From assembly GCA_964360445.1 (NCBI GenBank), contig CAYHWE010000025.1, positions 1-13,996 of the forward strand: DNA of 13,996 bases, given 5' to 3'. Below, piece by piece: positions 1 to 5,657 of this stretch. This DNA is from CAYHWE01 sp964360445. Lineage in GTDB: Bacteria; Patescibacteriota; Patescibacteriia; Patescibacteriales; JAKAJF01. The position numbers and the translations under genes are program-made. Positions within the stretch are counted from its first letter, which is position 1; each line of letters starts with the position of its first letter. Below the pieces are notes generated by a model. That model had not been told where the DNA came from. It did no database searches and worked only from the letters and a program-made list of their open reading frames with translations.

Positions 1-49
1 ATGATAGAGCCGTCGCTAGTATGAATATAGAGGTTATTATCCGTGTATT
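1..49 (-). other. Probable frameshifted continuation of the surface protein
   Basis: Read on the minus strand, the frame one base away from the 294-aa protein stays open to the window edge and encodes KYTDNNLYIHTSDGSI. This matches the polar, beta-rich style of the preceding protein. Restoring one base in the TGA stop (TG to TGG) would give ...SSYQWKYTDNNLYIHTS..., a smooth continuation. The third frame closes quickly with TAA. There is no long homopolymer at the junction, so simple slippage-type phase variation is unlikely. A true one-base deletion or an assembly error are both possible. Confidence 0.5.
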
Positions 50-934
50 TCATTGATAGCTACTATTTGTTCCCAAAGTATTTTTAAAATACAGGACTTG
101 GTTATTGGCGGCAAAGGACATATTGCCGTTTACAGTCAAATTTGCATCAGGATTTGCCGTTCCGATCCCGACATAACCTCCGAAATACGCTCCATCCGCG
201 GGAGGAGTTGTGCCCCAGGAAGTGGAAAAACCGCCATCAGCCACCATATTGCCGGGAGTATAAACTCCGTTGGTAAAAGAACTGTTATTATTCAACCTCA
301 GCCAAGTATCGTTCGCATCGGTTGTTGTCAGGGCCACCTTCCCATTTAAGGACAGGCCGCTTGCATTAGTGCTGTTTGTTGTGGCGATATCTAATATGTT
401 GCTTGGATTATTTATCCCGATTCCGACATTTCCGCCGCCGTTGGCAATGATTACATTTCCGGAAGAGTTATGGTTTATCAGCACTCTTGGGTTTGAACCG
501 GACGGATTGCCGTCCAAGACTAAATATCCTTCAGTTGATTCTCCTCTGATCCTTCCACCGGTCGCTCCCCCGAAAGTTGTCCAGTAATTATAGGCGTTAC
601 CCAAGATTGCCGTGGTAAACTGGCCGTTTATATCAACGGCTCCCGATATCTGTAATTTGGTTGCCGGGCTTATCGTTCCGAATCCAACATTCCCCGATTG
701 CACAATTAATCCATTTGTATTGCCAGCAGTATTCAAAATTAAAGTTCCTGATTTTTGTTGAGTTGTTAAGCTGCCATTTATCGGCGCGTCGCAACCCGGA
801 TTGCCAGATGCGCAAGTCGGAGGAAGGTCTGCCGGCGCTGTCCAGGCGGCGAGCAAGGATTGGAAAGAAATTGAGAGGCCGAGGGCGAGGATGATTGTTA
901 TGAGGAAGTAGGAAAAGAATTTTAAATTTTTCAT
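50..934 (-). CDS. Secreted surface protein with GNVGIGT-type beta repeats (3' end probably frameshifted)
   Basis: This 294-aa protein begins with a signal peptide: MKNLKFF, a hydrophobic core to about residue 28, then AAW, so cleavage is likely near residues 29-31. The mature part starts with a Pro/Cys-containing stretch and then carries three copies of a motif of the form G-N/Y-V-G-(I/F)-G-...-P-...-L-x-(V/I), beginning GNVGFGTISP, GNVGIGINNP and GYVGIGTANP. Repeats of this kind occur in phage tail-fibre-like and bacterial surface proteins and are common in secreted CPR proteins, where they probably build a beta-helical stalk. The composition (Asn, Gly, Ser and Thr rich) fits. The ATG lies 7 nt after the stop of the upstream gene at 941, so the two are probably co-transcribed; no clear SD is visible. 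The frame stops at a TGA at 50-52, but another frame continues in the same style to the window edge (see the 1-49 entry). The partner or surface role is inference. Confidence 0.75.
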   Translation of the reverse strand: MKNLKFFSYFLITIILALGLSISFQSLLAAWTAPADLPPTCASGNPGCDAPINGSLTTQQKSGTLILNTAGNTNGLIVQSGNVGFGTISPATKLQISGAVDINGQFTTAILGNAYNYWTTFGGATGGRIRGESTEGYLVLDGNPSGSNPRVLINHNSSGNVIIANGGGNVGIGINNPSNILDIATTNSTNASGLSLNGKVALTTTDANDTWLRLNNNSSFTNGVYTPGNMVADGGFSTSWGTTPPADGAYFGGYVGIGTANPDANLTVNGNMSFAANNQVLYFKNTLGTNSSYQ

Positions 935-940
935 ATATTT

Positions 941-1324
941 TTAATTTTTAGGATTTGCTATCGCGTCTAATTCTTCTTGGGTATAGACTTCCGGCTTTTC
1001 CTGATTATCTTGCTGCGCTCCCAATTCTTTTTCTGCCTCTTGTCTCGGGTTGGCGATAAAATCCAGTTCTTCCTGGGTGAAGCCGTTCTGTTTTATCTCT
1101 TCCGGGGATTTTGCATCGATCTGCGCTGTTTTTTCCGCGATTTTCTGTTCGATCAATTTTTCTTTTTCCTGTTCTTGGTTCTGCTGCCGATCCTGTTCCG
1201 TATTTATCGCCGGCTGGTTATCCTGTTTTCTGCTATTTTCCTTTTTAAGGTATAAAAAAGAAAAAACTCCGGCCATGATTATCGCTATAAGAAAAAGGAT
1301 GCCAAGGGCTGATTTTGGAGACAT
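941..1324 (-). CDS. Small membrane-anchored protein with duplicated TQEELDxIANP motif
   Basis: I do not recognise a family for this 127-aa protein. Residues 6-26 form one hydrophobic segment (ALGILFLIAIIMAGVFSFLYL), followed by KK, so it is probably a single-pass anchor with the rest outside. Residues 30-75 are very rich in Gln, Glu and Lys and likely form a coiled coil. Two copies of a short motif follow: FTQEELDFIANP at 82-93 and YTQEELDAIANP at 114-125, the second almost at the C-terminus. Most of the identical residues use different codons in the two copies, so the motif is kept at protein level rather than being a fresh DNA duplication. It sits directly upstream of the secreted repeat protein, probably in one operon, and might help display or anchor it (inference). 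The ATG at 1322-1324 has no SD. Confidence 0.7.
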   Translation of the reverse strand: MSPKSALGILFLIAIIMAGVFSFLYLKKENSRKQDNQPAINTEQDRQQNQEQEKEKLIEQKIAEKTAQIDAKSPEEIKQNGFTQEELDFIANPRQEAEKELGAQQDNQEKPEVYTQEELDAIANPKN

Positions 1325-1368
1325 AGATAAAAAGTTGAAAGTTATAAAGCGGAAAGTTATTTGTTATT

Positions 1369-1377
1369 ATTATACCA
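1369..1377 (-). promoter_or_regulatory. Extended -10 promoter for the minus-strand pair
   Basis: On the minus strand the sequence reads TGGTATAAT, a perfect extended -10 (TGN-TATAAT). No good -35 is seen at the usual distance, which is acceptable for an extended -10. Transcription would begin near 1362, giving a leader of about 38 nt before the ATG at 1324. It is back to back with the cysS promoter. Confidence 0.6.
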
Positions 1378-1400
1378 TTTTTTAAGAATCATGCCTAATC

Positions 1401-1429
1401 TTGATTTAAGGGATTGTTTAGGGTAGAAT
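1401..1429 (+). promoter_or_regulatory. cysS promoter, leaderless arrangement
   Basis: TTGATT at 1401-1406 and TAGAAT at 1424-1429 are separated by 17 bp, a good sigma70-type promoter. The cysS ATG begins at 1436, only 6 nt after the -10 box, so the transcript should start at or within a base or two of the start codon and carry no ribosome binding site. Confidence 0.65.
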
Positions 1430-1435
1430 AATTTT

Positions 1436-2884
1436 ATGATCAAACTATTTTTATACAATACATTAACGAGAAAAAAGGAGGAGTTTAGGCCGATTGAGAA
1501 CAGTAAAGTCGGACTGTATACCTGCGGACCGACTGTTTATAATTATGCCCATTTAGGCAATCTGCGCGCTTATCTTTTTGAAGATGTCTTAAGGCGTGTT
1601 TTGCTTTATGATGGATATGAAGTTAACCATGTGATGAATATAACGGATGTAGGGCATCTTACCGGCGATCAGGATATGGGAGAGGATAAGCTGGAAAAAA
1701 GCGCAAAAAAAGAGGGCAGATCAGCCTGGGATATCGCGGAATTTTATACAAAAGCATTCCGGGAAGATATTGAAAAATTGAATATTTTAGAGCCGAATGT
1801 CTGGTGCAAGGCGACCGATAATATTCCAGAGCAGATTGCAATGATAGGTGAATTGGAGAAAAAAGGATATACATATAAGACAAGCGACGGAATTTATTTT
1901 GATACATCGAAATTCAAGGATTACGCAAAATTAAGCCATCTTGATCTGGAAACATTAAAAGAAGGCGCGCGTGTTGAGGTTAATCCGGAAAAGAAGAACC
2001 CGACTGATTTTGCTTTATGGAAATTTTCGCCAAATCCGCCAACTGGCGGAGAGAAGCGCCAGATGGAATGGGAGAGCCCGTGGGGAACCGGTTTCCCGGG
2101 CTGGCATATCGAATGTTCTGCAATGAGTTTGAAATTTTTAGGCAAGAATTTAGATATCCATTGCGGCGGCGTTGATCATATCAATGTCCATCATACGAAT
2201 GAGATCGCTCAATCGGAAGCGGCAACCGGCAGGCAATTTTTCAATTATTGGATGCATGGCGCATTCCTGAATATTGCCGGAGGAAAGAAGATGGCGAAAA
2301 GCGCGGATAATTTTTTGACCCTGGACAATGCTTTGGTCAAGAAAGGATTGGACCCGTTAGCTTATCGTTATGCGGCGCTGCAGACGCATTATCGCAAGCC
2401 GATGGAGTATAGCGATGAGGCTATTGAGAATGCGGGGAGAGGATTGGAGCATTTGTATAATCAGGTTAGGCAATTTTCAATTTTCAATTATTCCGCCCGA
2501 GGCGGATCCGCCTCAGGCGGACAATTTTCAATTAAGGATGTTGATGGTGGTTTTAAGGAAAAATTTCTAGAAGCGATAAATGATGATTTGAATATGCCGC
2601 AGGCTTTGGCGATCGTGCAGGAGGTTTTGAAATCGGATTTGAGTGATGAAAAAAAATATGCGACTGTTTTGGATTTCGATAAGGTGTTAGGGTTGAAGCT
2701 GGATGAAGCGGGCGGAGCAGTAGCAGTTGAGCTTCCTGAGAATATCCAGGAGTTGGCAGGGGAGAGACAGAAGGCGAGAGATGAAAAGGATTGGGCGGAG
2801 TCTGATAGATTGAGGGAGAAAATTGAAAAAATGGGATATGTTGTTGAGGATAAGAAGGAGGGCATGGCTGTTAGGAGAAAATAG
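1436..2884 (+). CDS. cysS: Cysteinyl-tRNA synthetase
   Basis: This 482-aa class I aminoacyl-tRNA synthetase charges tRNA-Cys with cysteine in the cytoplasm using ATP. The signature motifs are in order: TCGPTVYNYAHLGN at residues 29-42 (HIGH-type motif HLGN at 39-42), PGWHIECSAMS at 221-231, HHTNE at 252-256, and GGKKMAKSAD at 282-291 (the KMSKS loop as KMAKS). The expected zinc ligands C30, C227, H252 and E256 are all present, matching the spacing of the E. coli enzyme. Length is normal for the family. Residues about 347-366 (SIFNYSARGGSASGGQFSI) are an unusual insert between the catalytic body and the DALR-type helical domain, encoded by a palindromic repeat; the frame is kept, so the enzyme is probably functional. 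There is no SD. The dus gene follows 191 bp downstream without a visible terminator other than the repeat hairpins, so read-through is possible. Confidence 0.97.
   Translation: MIKLFLYNTLTRKKEEFRPIENSKVGLYTCGPTVYNYAHLGNLRAYLFEDVLRRVLLYDGYEVNHVMNITDVGHLTGDQDMGEDKLEKSAKKEGRSAWDIAEFYTKAFREDIEKLNILEPNVWCKATDNIPEQIAMIGELEKKGYTYKTSDGIYFDTSKFKDYAKLSHLDLETLKEGARVEVNPEKKNPTDFALWKFSPNPPTGGEKRQMEWESPWGTGFPGWHIECSAMSLKFLGKNLDIHCGGVDHINVHHTNEIAQSEAATGRQFFNYWMHGAFLNIAGGKKMAKSADNFLTLDNALVKKGLDPLAYRYAALQTHYRKPMEYSDEAIENAGRGLEHLYNQVRQFSIFNYSARGGSASGGQFSIKDVDGGFKEKFLEAINDDLNMPQALAIVQEVLKSDLSDEKKYATVLDFDKVLGLKLDEAGGAVAVELPENIQELAGERQKARDEKDWAESDRLREKIEKMGYVVEDKKEGMAVRRK
2471..2534 (+). repeat. In-frame palindromic insertion inside cysS
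   Basis: A 28-bp near-perfect GC-rich palindrome at 2493-2520, centred on GGATCC (13 of 14 pairs match), is flanked by AT-rich heptad repeats of CAATTTT. The 13-bp string CAATTTTCAATTA occurs exactly on both sides, at 2478-2490 and 2522-2534, like a direct repeat around an insertion. The whole block reads in frame as about 20 extra residues at a point where cysteinyl-tRNA synthetases normally have a short linker. Confidence 0.75.
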
Positions 2885-2922
2885 TTATTGTCATCGCGAG
2901 GAGCGGAGCTCCTTATTGTCAT
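2885..2922 (+). repeat. Short dispersed-repeat fragment with direct repeats
   Basis: Immediately after the cysS stop, TTATTGTCAT occurs at 2885-2894 and again at 2913-2922. Between them lies CGCGAGGAGCGGAGCTCC, containing the palindrome GGAGCTCC. The string resembles the GTCATTGCGAGGAGC-type dispersed repeat seen in many bacterial genomes; assignment to that family is from memory and is tentative. Confidence 0.45.
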
Positions 2923-3065
2923 TCCCGACTCCGATCGGGAATCCAGGGGTAATTTGCATTGAGGTGAATTTAAATCTAAGCTCCAAGAAAGCGATTTCTA
3001 GAAGTTCGGTTTATAAAAATCTTTTTACTGATCAACCCTGGATCCCCGCTTTCGCGAGGATGACA
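2917..3065 (+). repeat. Paired inverted palindromic repeats (BIME/MITE-like)
   Basis: The left arm at 2917-2949 begins TGTCATTCCCG and ends CGGGAATCCAGGG. The right arm at 3036-3065 is its imperfect reverse complement, reading on the minus strand TGTCATCCTCG then CGGGGATCCAGGG. Each arm is itself a small palindrome (for example ATTCCC-N10-GGGAAT, reminiscent of the neisserial dRS3 core). About 86 bp of AT-rich sequence lies between the arms, with no gene in it. The layout is that of a bacterial interspersed mosaic element or a small non-autonomous inverted-repeat element. The hairpins may also attenuate read-through between cysS and dus. Confidence 0.65.
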
Positions 3066-3075
3066 TTTTTTTATT

Positions 3076-4026
3076 ATGAAAAAAAACTTCTGGGAGAAAT
3101 TGAAGAAAAAAGGAAAACCCATATATGCCTTGGCGCCGATGGCCGGGGTGACTGACAGCGCCTTCAGGCAGATCTGCAAAGAATATGGGGCTGATGTTTT
3201 GTATAGTGAAATGGCGAGCGCTACCGCCTTAGTTTATGCTCCTAAAAAAACTTTAGAAATCGTTGAATTCGCGAAAAAGGAAAGGCCTTATGTCGTCCAG
3301 CTTTTCGGAAGTAAGCCTGAGCATTTTGCGATTGCAACTAAAATAATCACGGAAAAAGTAAAACCGGACGGAATCGATATAAACTTCGGTTGCCCTGTAA
3401 AGAAAGTGCAAAAGCAGGGGGCGGGGGCGATATTGATGAGCAATTTGAAATTGTCTTATGAAGTGATCAAGAGTGTTGTTGAAAATACGGATTTGCCGGT
3501 ATCAGTAAAATGCCGCGCTTATGTCGAAGTTTCTTGGGACAAGAAAATCAGTGTTTTGGATTTCCTTGAAAAAATAAAAGAATTAGACATCAAAGCATTA
3601 ATGATCCATGGCCGCAGCATGTCTCAAGGAAGGACTGGCGAGATTGATTGGGAAATAATCAAAGAAGCTAAAAATCGCTTTAACGGGATCGTGTTGGCGA
3701 ACGGCGGAATAACGGACGCAAAAATTGCAAAAGATCTGCTTGAAAAAACCGGAGTTGATGGATTGGGAATCGCACGAGGCGCTTTGGGTAGGCCCTGGAT
3801 ATTCAGTCAATTAATAATTAAAAATTATCAATTATCAATTAAGGATATTTATAAAGTTGCCTTGCGGCATGCTAAATTGGCATACAAATTAAAAGGTGAT
3901 GCCGGAATAAGAGAGATGAGGAAGCATTTGTGCTGGTATGCGGCGGGTTTGCCTGGAGCGGCTGAGTTGAGGGGAAAATTAGTCAAAGTTGAGAGCCTGG
4001 CGGAAATAAAGAAGATATTAAAATAA
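3076..4026 (+). CDS. dus: tRNA-dihydrouridine synthase (DusB/NifR3-like)
   Basis: This 316-aa FMN-dependent enzyme reduces uridine to dihydrouridine in the tRNA D-loop. The TIM-barrel motifs are clear: ALAPMAGVTDSAFR at 18-31 (FMN binding), VVQLFGS at 73-79, DINFGCPVKKV at 101-111 with catalytic Cys106, the basic segment VSVKCRAYV at 142-150, the HGR motif at 178-180 followed by SMSQGRTGEIDW, ANGGI at 208-212 and GIARGALGRPWIF at 231-243. The usual KIR after the lysine is CRAY here, a mild variation. Residues about 244-256 (SQLIIKNYQLSI) are encoded by an AT-rich repeat block like the one flanking the palindrome in cysS. The length is normal. No SD is visible before the ATG, and no convincing private promoter, so it may ride on the cysS transcript. 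A bidirectional terminator follows. Confidence 0.93.
   Translation: MKKNFWEKLKKKGKPIYALAPMAGVTDSAFRQICKEYGADVLYSEMASATALVYAPKKTLEIVEFAKKERPYVVQLFGSKPEHFAIATKIITEKVKPDGIDINFGCPVKKVQKQGAGAILMSNLKLSYEVIKSVVENTDLPVSVKCRAYVEVSWDKKISVLDFLEKIKELDIKALMIHGRSMSQGRTGEIDWEIIKEAKNRFNGIVLANGGITDAKIAKDLLEKTGVDGLGIARGALGRPWIFSQLIIKNYQLSIKDIYKVALRHAKLAYKLKGDAGIREMRKHLCWYAAGLPGAAELRGKLVKVESLAEIKKILK
3807..3841 (+). repeat. AT-rich TTATCAA-type repeat inside dus
   Basis: TCAATTA, AATTA and repeated ATTATCA units form a low-complexity block read in frame as SQLIIKNYQLSI. It resembles the CAATTTTCAATTA flanks of the cysS insertion and ends in the same CAATTAAGGAT string, which suggests a shared dispersed repeat family. 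Confidence 0.5.
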
Positions 4027-4028
4027 AA

Positions 4029-4050
4029 ACTGGCCTTTAGCCGGTTTTTT
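4029..4050. terminator. Bidirectional intrinsic terminator between dus and corA
   Basis: ACTGGC (4029-4034) pairs with GCCGGT (4040-4045) with one G-T wobble and a 5-nt loop. T6 follows on the plus strand and TTTTTATTT on the minus strand, so the hairpin can serve both converging genes. It overlaps the corA stop. Confidence 0.75.
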
Positions 4051-5014
4051 AGAACCATTTTTTCCTTTTGAAGAATACGAGCATGCCGCTTGAGATGCTT
4101 AGCATTATCGTTATTATTATCCAAAAGCCGTTTCTTGTTTCCATGAACGGCATTCCGCTTACGGTGTTCATCCCGAAAATAGATCCGAGCAATGTAAGCG
4201 GGATGAGAATTACGGAAAATATCGTCAAAGTTTTCATTATATCATTCAGTTTGTAAGTCAGCAATGATTCGTTGGTGTCGTATAACACCCCGATCACTTC
4301 TTTCTGGTTTTCTAGGATTTCCCAGATCGTTTTTGTGTGCTCGATCAGATTTTTGTAATATATTTTCGTATTGTCGTCCAAGATCAGGATACTATTCATT
4401 TCCATCAGCTTCTTCAGGATGTTTTTGTGATTCTGCATTATCTTGCGGAAATTGATGACGCTATGCCTCAAGGAGAGTATCTTTGAGACAGCATCTTTCT
4501 GTTCGTGGGTGAATATCGTTTCTTCGATTTTGGAGATTTCGATGCTGTTCTGGTCAAGGATCGGATAACAGCCAAGGATTAATTTTTCCAAAATTTCATA
4601 AAGCAGGGCGGATGACGATTCAAGCTCGTAAGTAAGGCAGGACGGCCCGTCTTTTTTGCAGAGACTGAAAAAATCGTTAAGGGCGGAAACATCATCGTTG
4701 TGCATCGTTACCAGATAGCCATCGCTGATGAAAAAATCGATCTCTTTCGGCGTTATCTGCCCGTTGTGGAAAACAGGAAAATGCATGATCAAAAACAGAT
4801 ATCCGCTTCCCTGTTCGATGCTCTGTCTTTGCGCTGTCGTATTGGCGCGGGCGGCTTTCAGATGGTTCAGGTTGAAATTGTAATTCTTGCGCAGATATTC
4901 GATCTCGTTCTTCTCGGCGTTGTTGATATGGATCCAGGTCAGGCTGTTCGGCGTTTTCGGATTGTCAAAAATAATATACTGGATGTTTTTTGAAACTTTT
5001 TTGTATTTGATCAT
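4049..5014 (-). CDS. corA: CorA-family divalent cation transporter
   Basis: This 321-aa protein is a CorA-type channel for Mg2+ (possibly Co2+ or Ni2+) in the cytoplasmic membrane, normally a pentamer. The N-terminal two thirds is the cytoplasmic domain, with long charged helices (about residues 150-245). Two membrane segments close the protein, at about 258-280 and 296-315. The hallmark GMN is at 281-283 in LLGSIFGMNTVSG, followed by a loop MPFMETRNGFW that corresponds to the MPEL-type selectivity loop. The basic tail FKRKKWF is typical. I start it at the ATG at 5012-5014 (MIKYKK), not the upstream ATG at 5065, because the upstream 17 codons overlap a TATAAT promoter box and do not look like protein. 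The gene is transcribed divergently from the 159-aa gene. Confidence 0.9.
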   Translation of the reverse strand: MIKYKKVSKNIQYIIFDNPKTPNSLTWIHINNAEKNEIEYLRKNYNFNLNHLKAARANTTAQRQSIEQGSGYLFLIMHFPVFHNGQITPKEIDFFISDGYLVTMHNDDVSALNDFFSLCKKDGPSCLTYELESSSALLYEILEKLILGCYPILDQNSIEISKIEETIFTHEQKDAVSKILSLRHSVINFRKIMQNHKNILKKLMEMNSILILDDNTKIYYKNLIEHTKTIWEILENQKEVIGVLYDTNESLLTYKLNDIMKTLTIFSVILIPLTLLGSIFGMNTVSGMPFMETRNGFWIIITIMLSISSGMLVFFKRKKWF

Positions 5015-5035
5015 AGAATTGTCTCTTATGGATTT

Positions 5036-5065
5036 ATTATAACAAATTTTCAGGCATAACGCCAA
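5036..5065 (-). promoter_or_regulatory. corA promoter
   Basis: On the minus strand, TTGGCG (5060-5065) and TATAAT (5036-5041) are 18 bp apart. Transcription would start near 5029, leaving about 15 nt of leader before the ATG at 5014. Position of this box rules against the longer corA start. Confidence 0.6.
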
Positions 5066-5090
5066 ATATTTTTCTTGTTTCGTATTTTTG

Positions 5091-5099
5091 TGTTATAAT
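5091..5099 (+). promoter_or_regulatory. Extended -10 promoter, leaderless, for the 159-aa gene
   Basis: TGTTATAAT is a perfect extended -10. The ATG at 5106 lies 6 nt after it, so the first transcribed base should be at or next to the start codon, as for cysS. No strong -35 is needed or seen. Confidence 0.65.
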
Positions 5100-5105
5100 C
5101 AGGAT

Positions 5106-5585
5106 ATGCCAGACAAACAATTGCCAAACAAATTCGAGAAAATCAGCGGCCGGAAAATAGAAAAAGGCGCTGATTCCGGTTTTGAGAAAAAAGAAGGAGC
5201 GAAAGAAATCGTTGAAGATAAAAAAACCGCCAATGAGATATATCTGAAAGAGGATTCTTCCAGCATTGTCGCGGTTGCCAACGCCCAGCATGGCGCCAAG
5301 GATGCGGAAAAGCAGATAGAAAAGGTCCTGGAAAAAGATCTGGCGGAAATATACCTTAATCTGTCTCCGGATAAACAAGAAGAATTCAGGGCAATGGGAG
5401 AGGAAACAGCCCGGGAAATAAATAAATTGCTGCAAAAGACAAGGGTCAAGGCCCGTGAGGTCATCGACCTGATAAAAAAATGGTTATCCGTAATCCCCGG
5501 CATCAATAAATATTTCCTGGAGCAGGAAGCGAAAATCAAAGCGGATGAGATATTGAAAATGAAAAATGTGAATATCAAAATGTAA
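5106..5585 (+). CDS. Charged helical protein next to the VirD4-like ATPase
   Basis: I do not recognise a named family for this 159-aa protein. It has no signal peptide and no clear membrane segment. The first 50 residues are highly charged and probably disordered; the rest is predicted mostly helical, with a conserved-looking core LSPDKQEEFRAMGEETARE (about 86-104) and a C-terminal half containing VIDLIKKWLSVIPGINKYFLEQEA, which includes a moderately hydrophobic helix that could lie on a membrane. An upstream TTG at 5088 would add six residues, but it overlaps the -10 box, so ATG 5106 is preferred. The ATPase gene begins 72 bp downstream, and this pairing suggests it is a partner or accessory factor (inference). 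A 13-bp inverted repeat spans its stop codon and the next promoter. Confidence 0.7.
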   Translation: MPDKQLPNKFEKISGRKIEKGADSGFEKKEGAKEIVEDKKTANEIYLKEDSSSIVAVANAQHGAKDAEKQIEKVLEKDLAEIYLNLSPDKQEEFRAMGEETAREINKLLQKTRVKAREVIDLIKKWLSVIPGINKYFLEQEAKIKADEILKMKNVNIKM

Positions 5586-5645
5586 GAATAGCCGCATGAT
5601 TTTTTATTTTTGCATTGTTATTTTATATTTTGATTCTTACATTTT
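5577..5645. repeat. 13-bp perfect inverted repeat around a 43-nt loop
   Basis: AAAATGTAAGAAT at 5577-5589 is the exact reverse complement of ATTCTTACATTTT at 5633-5645. The left arm contains the stop codon of the 159-aa gene and the right arm contains the likely -10 box of the ATPase gene. It could be a stem-loop in the transcript or a binding site; the effect is unknown. Confidence 0.7.
5615..5643 (+). promoter_or_regulatory. Likely promoter of the ATPase gene
   Basis: TTGTTA (5615-5620) and TACATT (5638-5643) are 17 bp apart. The start would be near 5650, leaving a leader of only about 8 nt before the ATG at 5658, without an SD. Confidence 0.4.
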
Positions 5646-5657
5646 AAATTATTTACC

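Noticed and set aside
2488..2922. Minus-strand open frame within cysS
   Set aside because: Antisense to a clear cysS coding sequence; its PPEADPP end comes from the palindrome.
2471..3065. CRISPR array
   Set aside because: The repeats are palindromes in pairs, not regularly spaced identical direct repeats with unique spacers, and no cas genes are present.
2976..3179. Minus-strand open frame containing HPRESGDPG
   Set aside because: This peptide is the usual translation of the dispersed palindromic repeat; the rest is antisense to dus.
5099..5578. Long minus-strand open frames opposite the 159-aa gene
   Set aside because: The plus-strand reading has a perfect extended -10 and a charged helical protein; the reverse readings are Ser/Phe-rich and lack start signals.
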